Under the pieces are notes generated by a model. That model had not been told where the DNA came from, did not search any database, and worked only from the letters and a program-made list of their open reading frames with translations. Positions 34,565-43,368 of a DNA stretch of 62,156 nt are shown one piece after another. Every line of letters starts with the position of its first letter. The stretch's first letter is position 1. Made by a program: the position numbers and the translations under genes. The stretch is from positions 1 to 62,156 of the forward strand of contig NZ_BOMI01000194.1 in NCBI RefSeq assembly GCF_016862115.1, in the 5' to 3' direction. This DNA is from Paractinoplanes deccanensis (GTDB lineage: Bacteria > Actinomycetota > Actinomycetes > Mycobacteriales > Micromonosporaceae).

Positions 34565-36282
34565 CGGCGGCGGAGTTCCACTACTACCGGGGGCGCGTGG
34601 CGCTGCACGCGATCCTGCGCGGCCTCGGGGTCTCGCGCGGCGACGAGGTGATCGTGCAGGCGTACACCTGCGCGGCGGTGGTCGAGCCGCTCCAGCGGCT
34701 CGGGGTGACCCCGGTGTACGTGGACATCGACCGCGCCACGTACACGATGGATCTCGACGCGCTGGCCGCCGCGGTCACCGGCCGCACCCGCGCGATCATC
34801 GTGCAGCACACGTTCGGCACCCCGGTCGACCTCGCGCGGGTGCGGGCCGTCGCCGGGGACGTGCCGATCGTCGAGGACTGCGCGCACATCACCGAGCCGG
34901 ACGAGCGCGGCCCGGTCGGCGCGACGGGCGCGGCCGCCTTCTACTCGTACGAGTGGGGCAAGCCCGTCATCGCCGGCGTGGGCGGCAAGGCCGTCGTCAA
35001 CGACGAGCGGCTGGCGGCCACGATGCGCGAGCAATACAGGGCGTACGCGCCGCCGCCGCTACGCCGCGAGGCCGTGATGGCCGCCCAGTTCCTCGTCCAC
35101 TCGGTCGCCTCCGAACTGGGCGTGACGTGGCGGCTGCGCGCCCTGTACCGGCGGTTGTCGCGGCTCGGCCTGGTGGTCGGCTCGTACGCCGAGGACCCGG
35201 CGGACAGCCCCGAGTACCGGTGGCGGATGACCCGGTCGGTGCGGTGGCGCCTTCCCCGGCGCACCGCCCGGGCGCGCAAGGCGATCGCCCGCCGCACCGC
35301 CGTGGCCGCCCGCTACCGCACGGGCGTGACGCGTCTCGGCTTCCCGCTGCCGCCCGCGGGCTCGCCCGGCCCGGTGCCGCTGCGGGTGCCGGTCGCGGTG
35401 GCGGACAAGCGCGGGCTGCTCGACGCCGCGACCCGCCGGCGCCTGGAGGTGGGCGACTGGTTCGCCACGGCGGTGCACCCGCTGACCGGCGCGGCCCTGG
35501 AGGCCACCGGATACCGGCCCGGCGCCTGCCCGAACGCCGAGTGGGCGGCCGACCACGTGGTGAGCTTCCCGGTGCGCGCCGACGCGAGCCCGCACGACGT
35601 GGAGCGCGGCATCGCGCTGCTCGGGGCGATCGCCGGCACGCCGGAGGGCGACGGCGGGCTGCGCATCGTGGCCGGCCCGTTCACCGACACTCAGATACGC
35701 GCCGTCGCCGAGATGCACGCCACCGAGGTGGCACACGGCTTCCTGTCGTCACTGGGCGTGCCGGCGCTCGAAGTGCTCTACCGTCACGTCGCCGCGAGCG
35801 AGCACTGCGCGCTGTACCTGGCCCTGGACGGTGGCCGCCCGGTCGGCTACATCTGTGGCAGCCTGGACACCTCGGCGCTGGTCCGCGAGTTCGTCCGCCG
35901 CCGGTGGTGGGTGGCGGCCCCGGCGCTGCTGCCCCGGCTGCTCCGCCCCGGCCGCGTGTTCCGGGCGATCGAGACGCTGCGCTACGCGAACGCCGAGAGC
36001 GACCTGCCGCACGCCGAAGTGATCAATTTCGTGGTACGCCCGCCGGCCCGCGGCACCGGCGCCGCCCAGGTGCTGTTCGACCGGCTCATGCGGTGGTTCG
36101 AGTCGCACGGCGCGACGGCCGTCAAGATGGTCACCGGCGAGCGGCAGCAGCGCGCGCACGGCTTCTACCGCAAGGTCGGCGCCGAGCTGCACGGCCACAC
36201 CTCGATCCACAGCGGCACCGCGTCGCGCATCTACCTCTACCGCACGGCGATGCGGGAGCAAAACCCGCAAACCACTCCATAG
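34561..36282 (+). CDS. DegT-type aminotransferase fused to a GNAT acetyltransferase
   Basis: A 573-residue bifunctional protein. Residues 1-~370 are a DegT-type PLP domain (EVIVQAYTCAAVVEPLQRLG, IVEDCAHI, and the PLP Lys in SYEWGKPVIAGVGG). Residues ~380-573 are a GNAT N-acetyltransferase (FVVRPPARGTGAAQVLFDRL is the CoA loop, and QQRAHGFYRKVGAELHGHTS follows). The fusion implies amination followed by N-acetylation of the same sugar. Start at the ATG overlapping the GT2 stop. Confidence 0.85.
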   Translation: MTAAEFHYYRGRVALHAILRGLGVSRGDEVIVQAYTCAAVVEPLQRLGVTPVYVDIDRATYTMDLDALAAAVTGRTRAIIVQHTFGTPVDLARVRAVAGDVPIVEDCAHITEPDERGPVGATGAAAFYSYEWGKPVIAGVGGKAVVNDERLAATMREQYRAYAPPPLRREAVMAAQFLVHSVASELGVTWRLRALYRRLSRLGLVVGSYAEDPADSPEYRWRMTRSVRWRLPRRTARARKAIARRTAVAARYRTGVTRLGFPLPPAGSPGPVPLRVPVAVADKRGLLDAATRRRLEVGDWFATAVHPLTGAALEATGYRPGACPNAEWAADHVVSFPVRADASPHDVERGIALLGAIAGTPEGDGGLRIVAGPFTDTQIRAVAEMHATEVAHGFLSSLGVPALEVLYRHVAASEHCALYLALDGGRPVGYICGSLDTSALVREFVRRRWWVAAPALLPRLLRPGRVFRAIETLRYANAESDLPHAEVINFVVRPPARGTGAAQVLFDRLMRWFESHGATAVKMVTGERQQRAHGFYRKVGAELHGHTSIHSGTASRIYLYRTAMREQNPQTTP

Positions 36283-36322
36283 CGGTACGAGCGGTCGATA
36301 CGCTCACCGAAGAGGGGGAGCC

Positions 36323-37003
36323 ATGATCGCGCGACTCTTGTCGCCCGCCGCCCGCTACGAGCTGGCCAAGCGGGTCGTCGACATCGCCGGGGCCGCCGGG
36401 ATCCTGCTGGCCACCGCGCCGATCACCGCGTACGCGGCCTGGCGCATCAAGCGCGAGGACGGCGGCCCGCTGCTCTACCGCGGCGAGCGGATCGGCCGGC
36501 ACGGCAAGCCGTTCGCCATGCTCAAGTTCCGCAGCATGGTCCTCGACGCCGAGAGGCTCGGCGGCCCGTCCACCGCCGACGACGACCCGCGGCTCACCGC
36601 GACCGGCCGCATGCTGCGCCGCTGGAAGATCGACGAGCTGCCGCAGTTCGTCAACGTGCTGACCGGCGAGATGAGCCTGGTCGGCCCGCGCCCCCAGGTC
36701 GCCTCGGACGTGCGCCGCTACACCGAGCGCGAGCGGCGCCTGCTCAGCGTCAAGCCCGGCATCACCGACTGGGCGTCGATCGCCTTCCGCGACGAGGGCG
36801 CGATCCTCGCGGGCAAACCGGACCCGGACGCGGCGTACGACGAACTGATCCGCCCCCGCAAGATCGAGCTGGGCCTGCTCTACGTCGAGACCCGCGGCCT
36901 CGTCACCGACCTGCGGATCCTGCTGATCACCGCGCTCGCCGTCGCGGGCGTGGACCGGGTCGACGAGATGATCCCGCCGGCCGGCGTCCCGGCACATGCG
37001 TGA
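36323..37003 (+). CDS. Initiating phosphoglycosyltransferase (bacterial sugar transferase)
   Basis: A 226-residue monotopic PglC/WcaJ-type enzyme: N-terminal re-entrant helix (VVDIAGAAGILLATAPITAY), KPFAMLKFRSMVLDAE, the WKIDELPQFVNVLTGEMSLV motif with the catalytic Asp-Glu pair, then GPRPQ. It transfers a sugar phosphate onto undecaprenyl phosphate and starts repeat-unit assembly. Ribosome site GAGGGGG. Overlaps the flippase gene by 8 bp. Confidence 0.92.
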   Translation: MIARLLSPAARYELAKRVVDIAGAAGILLATAPITAYAAWRIKREDGGPLLYRGERIGRHGKPFAMLKFRSMVLDAERLGGPSTADDDPRLTATGRMLRRWKIDELPQFVNVLTGEMSLVGPRPQVASDVRRYTERERRLLSVKPGITDWASIAFRDEGAILAGKPDPDAAYDELIRPRKIELGLLYVETRGLVTDLRILLITALAVAGVDRVDEMIPPAGVPAHA

Positions 37004-38279
37004 GGGCCTGCGCTCGCTGGCTCGCGGCATCCCGGCGGCGGTCCGGCGGGACTACGTCGTGTCCACCGTCGTCCACTGGCTGACCCTCGCCTCCGGCCTG
37101 CTCCTGTTCCACCTGGTCGCCGGCCGCGCCGGCCCGGCCGGCTTCGCCTACTACCAGGTGGCCCGCGGCGTGGTCGCCACCCTGCAGCCGTTCGCCCTGC
37201 TCGGCCTCGTCCCCGCCCTGCACCGCTACCTGCCGCGCGCCGGCCACCGGGCGCGGGCGCTGGCCCGGCAGTCGTTCCTCGTCCAGCTGGTCGTCATGGA
37301 CCTGATCGGCCTGCTCGGCCTGGTCGTCGCCGACGACCTGGGCCGGCTGCTCGGCATCCCCGGCGGCGCCCACTCGGTCCGCGCCGTCGTCGCCCTGGCC
37401 ACCGGCAACTGCCTCTGCGTGGTCGCGGTGGCCGCCCTGCGCGGCTGCGGCCAGGTCGGCGCCGCCAACCTGGCCTGGCTCCTCGGCCTCGGCCTGCTCC
37501 CGATCGCCGCCTTCGCCCTCACCGACCGGATGGAGCTCTTCCTGGCCCTGCAGGGCATCGCGATGATCCTGGTGGCCCTCGCCGGCATCGCCGTCGCCGG
37601 CCGCCCCACCGGCGACACGTCCCCCGCCCCGTCGTTGCGCACCGTCATCCTCTTCGGCCTCCGGCGGGCCCCCGGCGACATCGCCCTGCCCGCCCTGTTC
37701 TCCTTCCCCACCTTCTACGCCGCCGCCGCGGCCGGCCCCGGCGACCCCGACGCCGGCTACGTCGGCTTCGTCACCTCGGCGATCACCCTGATCTGCGCCC
37801 TGTTCGCCATGCTCACCCCGGTCCTGCTCCCCCGGCTGAGCGGCACCTTCCACACCTCGGGCGTCGGCGCCGAACTGGGCCGCGGCCTCAAGACGCTGCC
37901 GGTGGTCGCCGCCGCCCTGACCATCCCGCTGACCGGCCTGCTGTTCCTGGCCGCGCCGCCGATCGTCCACAACTTCCTCGGCCTGGAGTTCACCGACGCC
38001 GTCCACGCGCTGCGCCTGGGCGTGCTGGCCGCCATCCCGTTCGCCGTCTTCTACGCCGCCCGCCCCACCCTCGACGCGCTCGCCGAGACCCCGATCGTCA
38101 GCCGCCTGCTGCTCGGCTGCCTACTCCTGCAGATCCTCGTCACGTACGGCCTGGGCCACCTGCTCCCCCCGACCACCGCCGCCCTGGCCGGCCTGACCAC
38201 CGCGGCGCTGGCGCTGGGCGCGCTGTCCTACGTGGCCCTGGTGCACGTCCTGCCCGCCCCGAGACTCAAGCCCGCCTGA
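36996..38279 (+). CDS. Wzx-like polysaccharide flippase
   Basis: A 427-residue protein with about twelve hydrophobic segments in the MOP/MATE layout, opening VVHWLTLASGLLLFHLVAGR and GPAGFAYYQVARGVVATLQP. It should flip lipid-linked repeat units across the membrane for the polymerase. Last gene of the continuous EPS operon. Confidence 0.8.
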   Translation: MREGLRSLARGIPAAVRRDYVVSTVVHWLTLASGLLLFHLVAGRAGPAGFAYYQVARGVVATLQPFALLGLVPALHRYLPRAGHRARALARQSFLVQLVVMDLIGLLGLVVADDLGRLLGIPGGAHSVRAVVALATGNCLCVVAVAALRGCGQVGAANLAWLLGLGLLPIAAFALTDRMELFLALQGIAMILVALAGIAVAGRPTGDTSPAPSLRTVILFGLRRAPGDIALPALFSFPTFYAAAAAGPGDPDAGYVGFVTSAITLICALFAMLTPVLLPRLSGTFHTSGVGAELGRGLKTLPVVAAALTIPLTGLLFLAAPPIVHNFLGLEFTDAVHALRLGVLAAIPFAVFYAARPTLDALAETPIVSRLLLGCLLLQILVTYGLGHLLPPTTAALAGLTTAALALGALSYVALVHVLPAPRLKPA

Positions 38280-38349
38280 CGCCCGTACGAGGTGGGCCGC
38301 TAGGCGTGGCGTGTATTCGTTTGGTGCGAGTGCTCGCCCTCAGGGAAGG

Positions 38350-38724
38350 TCACGACGCGAGCAGGTCGAAGTGGAAGCCGATGACGAAGAGGGCGAAGGC
38401 GAACCACCGAATCGGGTGGCCGGGATTGCCACGGTCGAGCAGCCAGGCCAGCGGCCGGAGCGCCTGGCCCAGTCCTGCGCGGACTACGGAGATCGCGAGT
38501 GTCACCAAGTAAAACAGCAGTCCGGGCAAGACGACGACGGGTACGAACACGAGCAGCCACGGATGATCGAAGATCCGCTGGAGCACCCAGTCGCCGGCGC
38601 TCTGTACCGCGACGAGCACACAGAACCCGATACCGACCAGGGACAACACCACGATCTCGACCCAATCGTTGGTGCGGTACGTCCTGGTGAATCCCTCCGC
38701 CGCCTCGACCTGGCGCATAGCCAA
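38350..38724 (-). CDS. Small membrane protein of unknown function
   Basis: About 124 residues with three hydrophobic segments (IVVLSLVGIGFCVLVAV, WLLVFVPVVVLPGLLFYLVT, FAFALFVIGFHFDLL). No family recognised. It reads against the EPS operon. The start is uncertain: TTG at 38724 or ATG at 38718, neither with a strong ribosome site. Confidence 0.5.
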   Translation of the reverse strand: MAMRQVEAAEGFTRTYRTNDWVEIVVLSLVGIGFCVLVAVQSAGDWVLQRIFDHPWLLVFVPVVVLPGLLFYLVTLAISVVRAGLGQALRPLAWLLDRGNPGHPIRWFAFALFVIGFHFDLLAS

Positions 38725-38884
38725 CTCGGCCCGCGCCCGCCGACCAGAGCCGCCACGCTTCGCCCAATCCGATCCCAGGATGCACGGCCATAACGTAGCG
38801 GCTCCGCTTGGGCCACCGCCTCCTGCGACGAGTCCGAAGTGGCTTGCTGACGCCGCGGAGACGGGTGTCGGCGATGCTGTGTGG

Positions 38885-39723
38885 GTGGAATACGTCTCCC
38901 GGGTGCCGCGGCCGCCGCTGGACGGGCTTATCGATGACCTCTACTACCTGGCGGGCGCGCCGCCGTACGCGCGGCTGACGCTGCCGTCGGCGCCGGGGGC
39001 GTTGCTCGTGGTGAATCTCGGGGCGCCGTTTCAGGTCCGTGCCGGCGCCGATGTCGAGGCGGCCGACTATGCCGACGGTTGTGTGTGTCCGTGCCGACCC
39101 GCGCGTGGGAGTTCGGCTACCCGGTGCGGACCCGGTCGGTCGGCGCGCACGTCAAGCCGTGGGGGCTGGCGCCGTTCCTGCCGATGCCCGCGGCCGAGCT
39201 GTGCGACCGGCCGGTGACGGTGGAGCAGGTGTGGGGCCGGGCCGCCGTGGCCGAGCTGCGGGAGCGGCTGGCCGGGGCGGGCGGCCCGCACGAGATGATG
39301 ACGGTGCTCGAGGACGAGCTGATGCGGCAGCTGCGCGAGACCGCCGGCCTGGGGCTGGTCCGCCACACCAGCGGCGTCATCGCGGCGAGCCGCGGGGCGG
39401 TGGCGATCGGCGACCTGCGCGCGGCGGCCGGGGTCAGCAGCACTCATCTGGCGCGGCGGTTCAAGGAGCTCGTCGGTGTCACGCCGAAGCGGCTGGCCCG
39501 CACCCAGCGCTTCGCCGCCACCCTGCTCGCGGTCGACTTCACCGGGCCGGTCGACTGGGCCGCGGTCGCCGGTGGCGCGGGCTACTTCGACCAGGCGCAC
39601 TTCGGCCACGAGTTCCGGGCGTTCACCGGGCTCACGCCGACCCGGTACGCCGAGGTCCGGCGGCGGTTCCTGCGCGACAATCCCGGCCACGTGCTGGACG
39701 GCTGGCCGCTGCCGGCCGATTGA
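38885..39723 (+). pseudogene. AraC-family regulator split by a TG-repeat frameshift
   Basis: The first part (VEYVSRVPRPPLDGLIDDLY, LPSAPGALLVVNLGAPFQV) and the second (VPTRAWEFGYPVRTRS, then an AraC helix-turn-helix with GVSSTHLARRFKELVGVTPK and GYFDQAHFGHEFRAFTGLTP) form one AraC protein but lie in different frames. The break is at a TGTGTGTGT run (39080-39088). Removing one TG restores ADGCVSVPTRAWEF without a gap. It may be a true slippage mutation, phase variation or a sequencing error. The second part could be made alone. Confidence 0.75.
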
Positions 39724-39789
39724 TTTCTTACAAGAACGGCGGCTCACGGCACGCTACCTTGGGGCCTCGGCGAAGCAGAGGAGAGCCTT

Positions 39790-40371
39790 GTGGGCAAGGT
39801 GGTCATGTACGCCTCGGTGTCGGTGGACGGCTTCATCGCCGACGACAACGACCAGCCCGGGCCGCTGTTCGACTGGCTGACCAGCGGCGACGTCCCGCTG
39901 GACGCGAGCAGCGCGCTGACGGTGTCGCAGACGTCCTACGACTACACCCGGCCGTACTGGGACGAGATCGGGGTGACCGTCGCCGGCCGCCACGTCTTCG
40001 ACCTCACCGGCGGCTGGGACGGCAAGCCGCCGAGCGGGGTCGGTCACGTGGTCGTCGTGACGCACCGGCCGGCGCCCGAGGGCTGGGATCCCGCGGCGCC
40101 GTTCCACTTCGTCGACGGCGTCGAGGCGGGCGTGGCCAAGGCGCGGGAGCTCACGGGTGACCGGGTGGTCGAGGTCGCCGCCGGCGATGTCGGCGGCCAG
40201 GCGCTCGCCGCCGGCCTGGTCGACGAGGTGCGCATGGACGTCGTGCCCGTCGTGCTCGGCTCCGGCAAGCGCTACTTCGGGTCGGCCGGGGGGCAGCACC
40301 TGCTGGCGGACCCGGACGTGGTGATCGCGGGCAACCGGGTGCTGCACCTGCGCTATCGGGTGCGCCGTTGA
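39790..40371 (+). CDS. Dihydrofolate reductase-like (RibD C-terminal fold) protein
   Basis: A 193-residue protein beginning VVMYASVSVDGFIADDNDQP with VTVAGRHVFDLTGGWDGKPP and VVEVAAGDVGGQALAAGLVD, the RibD_C/DHFR-like family. GTG start preceded by AGGAGA. A TACCTT box ~25 bp upstream could be its -10. Likely an NADPH-dependent reductase of unknown substrate, possibly controlled by the adjacent AraC gene before that gene broke. Confidence 0.8.
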   Translation: MGKVVMYASVSVDGFIADDNDQPGPLFDWLTSGDVPLDASSALTVSQTSYDYTRPYWDEIGVTVAGRHVFDLTGGWDGKPPSGVGHVVVVTHRPAPEGWDPAAPFHFVDGVEAGVAKARELTGDRVVEVAAGDVGGQALAAGLVDEVRMDVVPVVLGSGKRYFGSAGGQHLLADPDVVIAGNRVLHLRYRVRR

Positions 40372-40459
40372 CCGGAAACGTCTGCGGGCGGGCGGCGGCG
40401 CGAGGATGATCGACGGGAGACCGCTGACCTGTCGACGTCCGTGAAGGAACGACCCGCCG

Positions 40460-41722
40460 GTGCACCGATCGGACCAGGCGCCCGTGCGGCCCACCCTGCT
40501 GCTCATCGGTGCCGCCTTCGTGGCCACGCTCGCCGGGCACTTCACGCTGGAGCGGATCGGGCTCAGCATTCCCGTGCTCAACGACGTACGGGTGCTGCTG
40601 TTCACCGCGGTCGTGCTCGCCTTTCTGCTGGAGCAGCACCACGCGGGCGAGGCCGCGCGCTGGCACAACCGGTCGGCGTCGCGGGCGCTCTACCCCGTAC
40701 TGCTGCTGCTGGGCTATCAGATCCTGTCGGCGTCGTGGGCGCCGCGCGGGGCGATCATCAACGACGTGCTCAGCGACCTGGTCGCGATGGGCGTGCTGCT
40801 GATCGTCTACACCAACCTGGCCGTCTGGGACCGCGACCGGGTCGTCCGGATCACGTTCACGCTGCTCTACCTCGCGGGGTGGCTCTATTTCCTGTACGCG
40901 GCGTCGGGCCGCGGCCACACGGCGAGCGGGCGGTGGGCGGCGTTCGGCGGCGGGCCCAACGTCTTCGTCCGGGTGATGGTGCTCGGCATCTTCGCGGCCG
41001 CGTACTTCTACTTCCGGCACAACGGCAAGCTGATCTGGCTGGTCGGGGTGCCACCGTTCCTGGTCGGCGCGCTGGCCTCCGGGTCGCGGGGCGGTCTGGC
41101 GGCGCTCGGCATCGCCACGGGGATCGCGCTGCGGTCGCTGTGGCCGACGATCCGGTCGATGCGCTTCGTCAAGGCGTTCACCGCGCTGGCCGTCCTGCTC
41201 GCGGTGCTGTGGAGCATCATCGGCGAGATGGTGACCGACCTGCTGAACAACCGGCTGGTCGCCACCACCCTGCAGAACCGGTACGCCTCCGACCGGGACG
41301 TGCTCTACGAGAAGGGCGTCGAGGTCTTCTTCGAGCGCCCGGTGCTCGGCTCCGGCGTGCACGGCTTCTACGCCATCACCAACCTCGGGCCGGGCGAGCG
41401 ATATGTGCACAATCTGCCGTTGGCCGTGGCGGCCGAGGGCGGGGCGGTCGGCCTGATCATCCTGCTGCTCGCGTTCTGGTCGCTGCGCACCGAGTACGCC
41501 CGGCTGCCGGTGCGGGAACGCTCCCTGGAGAGCCGCGCCGCGGCGTACGCCGGCTTCTTCGTGCTGGGCGCCAGCCTGTTCTCCGGCGACTACTACGACA
41601 CCCGGTTGATGTGGATCCTGTGGCTGCTCGCGGCCATCCACCCGGCCGTCACCGCCGCGCAGCAGGCAAGTAACAACACCGGAACGGAGGGTTTCTCAGG
41701 TTCGCGGGGGATGGTGGGATGA
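40460..41722 (+). CDS. O-antigen ligase/polymerase-like (Wzy/WaaL-type) membrane protein
   Basis: A 420-residue protein with about ten to twelve membrane spans and a large extracytoplasmic loop carrying VFFERPVLGSGVHGFYAI, RYVHNLPLAVAAEGG, the Wzy_C motif region. It fits the missing polymerase or ligase of the EPS pathway that ends two kilobases upstream. GTG start with AAGGAA upstream. Confidence 0.82.
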   Translation: MHRSDQAPVRPTLLLIGAAFVATLAGHFTLERIGLSIPVLNDVRVLLFTAVVLAFLLEQHHAGEAARWHNRSASRALYPVLLLLGYQILSASWAPRGAIINDVLSDLVAMGVLLIVYTNLAVWDRDRVVRITFTLLYLAGWLYFLYAASGRGHTASGRWAAFGGGPNVFVRVMVLGIFAAAYFYFRHNGKLIWLVGVPPFLVGALASGSRGGLAALGIATGIALRSLWPTIRSMRFVKAFTALAVLLAVLWSIIGEMVTDLLNNRLVATTLQNRYASDRDVLYEKGVEVFFERPVLGSGVHGFYAITNLGPGERYVHNLPLAVAAEGGAVGLIILLLAFWSLRTEYARLPVRERSLESRAAAYAGFFVLGASLFSGDYYDTRLMWILWLLAAIHPAVTAAQQASNNTGTEGFSGSRGMVG

Positions 41723-41753
41723 GACGGCCGCCACACCTGAAGGGACGACCCGC

Positions 41754-43301
41754 ATGCTCAACCTCTCGATCCTCCTGGAGGACAGCGCCCGGCACTTCCC
41801 CGAGCGGGCGGCGGTGGTGCTCGGCGACCGGCGGCTGACCTACGCGCAGGTGGACGCGGCGGCCAACCAGGTCGCCAACCTGCTGGTGAGCCGCGGCATC
41901 CGGCCCGGTGACAAGGTCGCCCTCTCCTGCCCCAACGTGCCGTACTTCCCGGTCGTCTACTACGGCATCCTCAAGGCCGGCGCCGTCGTCGTCCCGCTGA
42001 ACGTGCTGCTCAAGGGCCGCGAGATCGCGTACCACCTGGACGACTCCGACGCCAGGGCCTACTTCTGCTTCGAGGGCACCGCCGAGCTGCCGATGGGCGC
42101 CGCCGGCCACGAGGGCTTCGAGCGCACCGACGGCTGCGAGACGTTCTTCCTGATCACCGCCGACCCGGCCGCGCCGTCGCCGATCGAGGGCGCCGAGACG
42201 ATGGGCTCCGCGCTCGCCGGCCAGGCCCCGGTCTTCGAGCCGGTGCTGCTGCCCGAGACCGACCCGGCGGTCATCCTCTACACCAGCGGCACGACCGGCC
42301 AGGCCAAGGGCGCCGAGCTGTCCCACTCCAACCTGCTGCTCAACGCGCTCACCTGCAACCGCCTCTTCGGCAGCCCGGTCGGCAGCGACACGCACCTGCT
42401 CGTGCTGCCGCTGTTCCACTCGTTCGGCTCCACCGTCAACATGAACGCGGGCTTCGCCACCGCCTCCACGCTGGTGCTGCTGCCCCGCTTCGACGCCGCC
42501 GCCGCGGTCCGGCTGCTGCAGGACGAGGACGTCACCTTCTTCGCCGGCGTCCCGACGATGTACTGGGGGCTGCTCAACGCGCTCACCGACGACGTGGACG
42601 TGGCACGCATCGCGCGCACCATGCGCGTGGCGGTCTCCGGCGGCTCCAGCCTCCCCGTCGAGATCATCAAGGAGGTCCGGGAGCGGCTGGGAGTGACCAT
42701 CCTGGAGGGGTACGGGCTGAGCGAGACCTCCCCGGTCGCCACCTTCAGCGACCCGCACAGCGATCCGCGGCCCGGCTCGATCGGCATCCCGATCTGGGGT
42801 GTCGAGGTGAAGCTGATCGACGCCGAGTGGAACACGATCGAGGGCGCCGACGAGATCGGCGAGATCGCCATCCGCGGCCACAACATCATGCGCGGCTACT
42901 ACAACCGTCCCGACGCGACCGCCGAGGTGGTGCGCGACGGCTGGTTCCGCAGCGGCGACCTGGGCCGGCGCGACAAGGACGGCTTCTACTACATCGTCGA
43001 CCGCGCCAAGGACATGATCATCCGGGGTGGCTTCAACGTGTACCCGCGCGAGATCGAGGAGGTCCTCATCACCCACGAGGCGGTGTCGCTGGCCGCGGTG
43101 ATCGGCGTGCCGCACCCGAGCCACGGCGAGGAGATCAAGGCGTTCGTGATCCTCAAGCCGGGCGCGACGGCGACCGAGGAGGAGCTGGTCGCGTGGGGCA
43201 AGGAGCAGATGGCGGCGTACAAATATCCGCGCGTCGTGAGCATCGTGGAGTCGCTGCCGATGACCGCGACCGGCAAGCTGCTCAAGCGCGAACTGCACTG
43301 A
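41754..43301 (+). CDS. Long-chain acyl-CoA synthetase (AMP-forming)
   Basis: A 515-residue ANL-superfamily enzyme: P-loop LYTSGTTGQAKGAELSH, GYGLSETSPVA, SGDLGRRDKDGFYYIVDR and the C-terminal catalytic Lys in TATGKLLKREL. It activates a fatty acid to its CoA thioester through an acyl-AMP. It starts 31 bp after the ligase-like gene with AAGGGA upstream, so it may be co-transcribed, but a link to the polysaccharide is not evident. Confidence 0.9.
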   Translation: MLNLSILLEDSARHFPERAAVVLGDRRLTYAQVDAAANQVANLLVSRGIRPGDKVALSCPNVPYFPVVYYGILKAGAVVVPLNVLLKGREIAYHLDDSDARAYFCFEGTAELPMGAAGHEGFERTDGCETFFLITADPAAPSPIEGAETMGSALAGQAPVFEPVLLPETDPAVILYTSGTTGQAKGAELSHSNLLLNALTCNRLFGSPVGSDTHLLVLPLFHSFGSTVNMNAGFATASTLVLLPRFDAAAAVRLLQDEDVTFFAGVPTMYWGLLNALTDDVDVARIARTMRVAVSGGSSLPVEIIKEVRERLGVTILEGYGLSETSPVATFSDPHSDPRPGSIGIPIWGVEVKLIDAEWNTIEGADEIGEIAIRGHNIMRGYYNRPDATAEVVRDGWFRSGDLGRRDKDGFYYIVDRAKDMIIRGGFNVYPREIEEVLITHEAVSLAAVIGVPHPSHGEEIKAFVILKPGATATEEELVAWGKEQMAAYKYPRVVSIVESLPMTATGKLLKRELH

Positions 43302-43368
43302 CCACACCGGGGTTGCGCCGATGCAGCACAGTGGGGCACACACAACAGCATCCGGGACGGGGGGAAGC

